Positions 6,633 to 8,013 of a stretch of 8,013 bases of DNA are shown in pieces. Each line of letters opens with the position of its first letter. Within the stretch, counting starts at the first letter, position 1. Made by a program: the position numbers and the translations under genes. Origin of the DNA: Bacillota bacterium (GTDB lineage Bacteria > Bacillota > Clostridia > Lachnospirales > Cellulosilyticaceae). Location: positions 1 to 8,013 of the forward strand of contig JAEZKI010000530.1 in NCBI GenBank assembly GCA_023415525.1, in the 5' to 3' direction. The notes below the pieces were generated by a model. The model searched no databases. It had not been told where the DNA came from and saw nothing but the letters and a program-made list of their open reading frames with translations.

Positions 6633-8013
6633 TTTTAAAAAAGAAGATATTCGTTTCGATTGTTCTTGTAATTTCATTAATGACACAAATACTGACAGTT
6701 TACGGGCAAAGCGTACCTTCAGAAGTAGATGGAAAGATTTACCGAGAAGTACCTGTAGTCTGTAATGGAGAGAAGCAAGAGCAGATAGTTTCTAAGTATT
6801 TAGAATGGAAAGATTCGAATAAAAAAGGATATGCTGTCTTAGATGTTAAGGGATATGCCTATCAAACGGGTAACGATGTAAAAATAGGTATGACAATAGG
6901 TTATCAGACGCCAGATGGTTATACCACTCCACCTGATTGGCTTGATCAAATAGAGACAATATCTAATACAACAGTTGAAAAGGTAATAAATGGAAATTAT
7001 TGTATTAATTTTCAAGATATGATGCTTTGTGACAATGGAAATAAACTTTGGTTCTATTTACAAGGTGGTAAAGGAGGAAGTTTTAATCGTCAAAGTGCTA
7101 AAGATATTAAGTTAAGTCCTACTTCCCCTATACAGCCCGAACTCTTTTTAACTGCTCAAACAGAAGGGGATTATGTTGCATTAGATTGGTCTACGCAGAA
7201 GGGTATACCAACGTCAGCGATTTATAAAGTATATAGAAGAGAACAACAAAATAATAGTGCTTATAAAGGGATAACAGCCACGCAAGAGATGAATTATAAA
7301 GATACTGGGGAATTAGATATGACGGGGCCTACACGACCCAAACTCTTAAAAGTGGATGTCAGTAGCTACTTAAATAGTGCAGTAATTCAGCTGAGTGGTT
7401 CAACAGATGTAGGTACAGCTTATAGCTATATGGTAGAAGCACTTGTCAATAACAATGTAATATGTAACAGTAATGATGCAACAGTCAATGTTACTTCTGG
7501 CTTAGAAGGGTATATTGTTAAGTTATCTAATAATCCTAGCTTACTACTTAAAGCAGAGCGAGATAGCAATAAGAATATAATTGTTTCTACAAAGGCAACG
7601 GATTCAGCTCCTGTTTCAATTTATGGAAGTAACTTCTTAATGGATGGGACAGTGGATTTTAAGAAGGCTGTTTATATTTATGTGGCCGCAGTAGATAAAA
7701 GTGGTAACTTATCAGAGGTAACCAAGAGCTCACTTTTTGGGCTAGAGGGAAAGGAAATAAAGGTAAATGGTAGTGTTTGGGCAGAACTAAGTTGGACACA
7801 ACCTACCTATTTACAGGGCTTTACCCTTATTAAAACCAATAAGGAAACCAAGCAAAAAGAAGAGATAGTGGACACATCAGGTAAGTACGAGGATAAATTA
7901 ACTAAGGAAAAACCTAATGGAGCAACTCAAATAAATGCAAGCTATAGCGACGGTAAGGTCAGTGTTCAATTTACACCAGCTGAAGTGATAAAGAAAACCT
8001 TTGAGTATAGAGT
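6626..8013 (+). CDS. Secreted protein of unknown function, 3' truncated by window edge
   Basis: The frame opens with GTG and stays open for 462 codons to the window edge, so the C-terminus is missing. Residues 1-27 form a clear Sec signal peptide: basic MKFLKKK, a hydrophobic core (8-25), and likely cleavage after VYG27, before QSVPS. The mature part is acidic to neutral and rich in Asn, Thr, Ser and Tyr, typical of an exported cell-surface or extracellular protein. From about residue 172 the chain looks like tandem beta-sandwich domains of fibronectin III or Ig type: a strand pair around YVALDWS and AIYKVYRRE, then AYSYMVEALVNNN near 265, then YVAAVDKSGNLSEV (352-365), which closely matches the last strand and turn of Gram-positive FN3-like repeats. 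Another module begins near ELSWTQPTYLQGFTLIK (about 387). The N-terminal region (28-170) is not recognised and has three cysteines (46, 126, 135), with a fourth at 280. No catalytic motif is visible. The call of a secreted modular protein is sure; any enzyme activity or ligand is unknown. Confidence 0.85.
   Translation, partial: MKFLKKKIFVSIVLVISLMTQILTVYGQSVPSEVDGKIYREVPVVCNGEKQEQIVSKYLEWKDSNKKGYAVLDVKGYAYQTGNDVKIGMTIGYQTPDGYTTPPDWLDQIETISNTTVEKVINGNYCINFQDMMLCDNGNKLWFYLQGGKGGSFNRQSAKDIKLSPTSPIQPELFLTAQTEGDYVALDWSTQKGIPTSAIYKVYRREQQNNSAYKGITATQEMNYKDTGELDMTGPTRPKLLKVDVSSYLNSAVIQLSGSTDVGTAYSYMVEALVNNNVICNSNDATVNVTSGLEGYIVKLSNNPSLLLKAERDSNKNIIVSTKATDSAPVSIYGSNFLMDGTVDFKKAVYIYVAAVDKSGNLSEVTKSSLFGLEGKEIKVNGSVWAELSWTQPTYLQGFTLIKTNKETKQKEEIVDTSGKYEDKLTKEKPNGATQINASYSDGKVSVQFTPAEVIKKTFEYR

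Overview
The window looks like chromosomal DNA from a low-GC Gram-positive anaerobe of the class Clostridia, most likely a Lachnospiraceae-type organism of the Cellulosilyticum/Clostridium kind. This rests on the AT-rich coding style, strong GGAGG-type ribosome binding sites, TTG and GTG starts, and protein features such as a MurG of the HESD type, a FabT-like MarR regulator and a DUF5658 membrane protein. The genus is an inference from these features, not something the sequence proves.

Layout. Positions 1-2290 hold a plus-strand pair, an NAD-type malic enzyme followed 15 nt later by murG, closed by a hairpin. Positions 2390-4155 hold a single transcription unit for pyrG (CTP synthase), with a good sigma-A promoter and a strong terminator. 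That terminator also serves the convergent gene for a small DUF5658-like membrane protein (4166-4510, minus). Positions 4565-6417 hold a plus-strand series: a FabT-like MarR regulator with a perfect TTTGA-N3-TCAAA operator just downstream of its promoter, a cysteine-free 128-residue protein resembling an HMA_2-type ferredoxin fold, and mtnN (MTA/SAH nucleosidase), ended by a long hairpin. From 6448 to the window edge there is a clear sigma-A promoter, a roughly 140-nt leader containing a 14-codon upstream ORF, and a GTG-started secreted protein that runs off the window after 462 codons.

How the genes relate. Malic enzyme (malate to pyruvate, reducing power), MurG (lipid II synthesis), CTP synthase (CTP for nucleic acids and phospholipids) and MtnN (recycling of SAM by-products) are housekeeping functions. 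The FabT-like regulator would be expected to control fatty-acid synthesis genes located elsewhere, and its own promoter carries the expected operator. No gap between genes exceeds 300 bases: the largest are 2245-2473 (229 nt, terminator plus pyrG promoter) and 6352-6625 (274 nt, terminator, promoter and leader).

I do not see a defence system, mobile element, CRISPR array or RNA gene. The most interesting items are the FabT-like operator away from fab genes, the short upstream ORF that mimics the signal peptide of the following gene, and the unassigned secreted protein itself.
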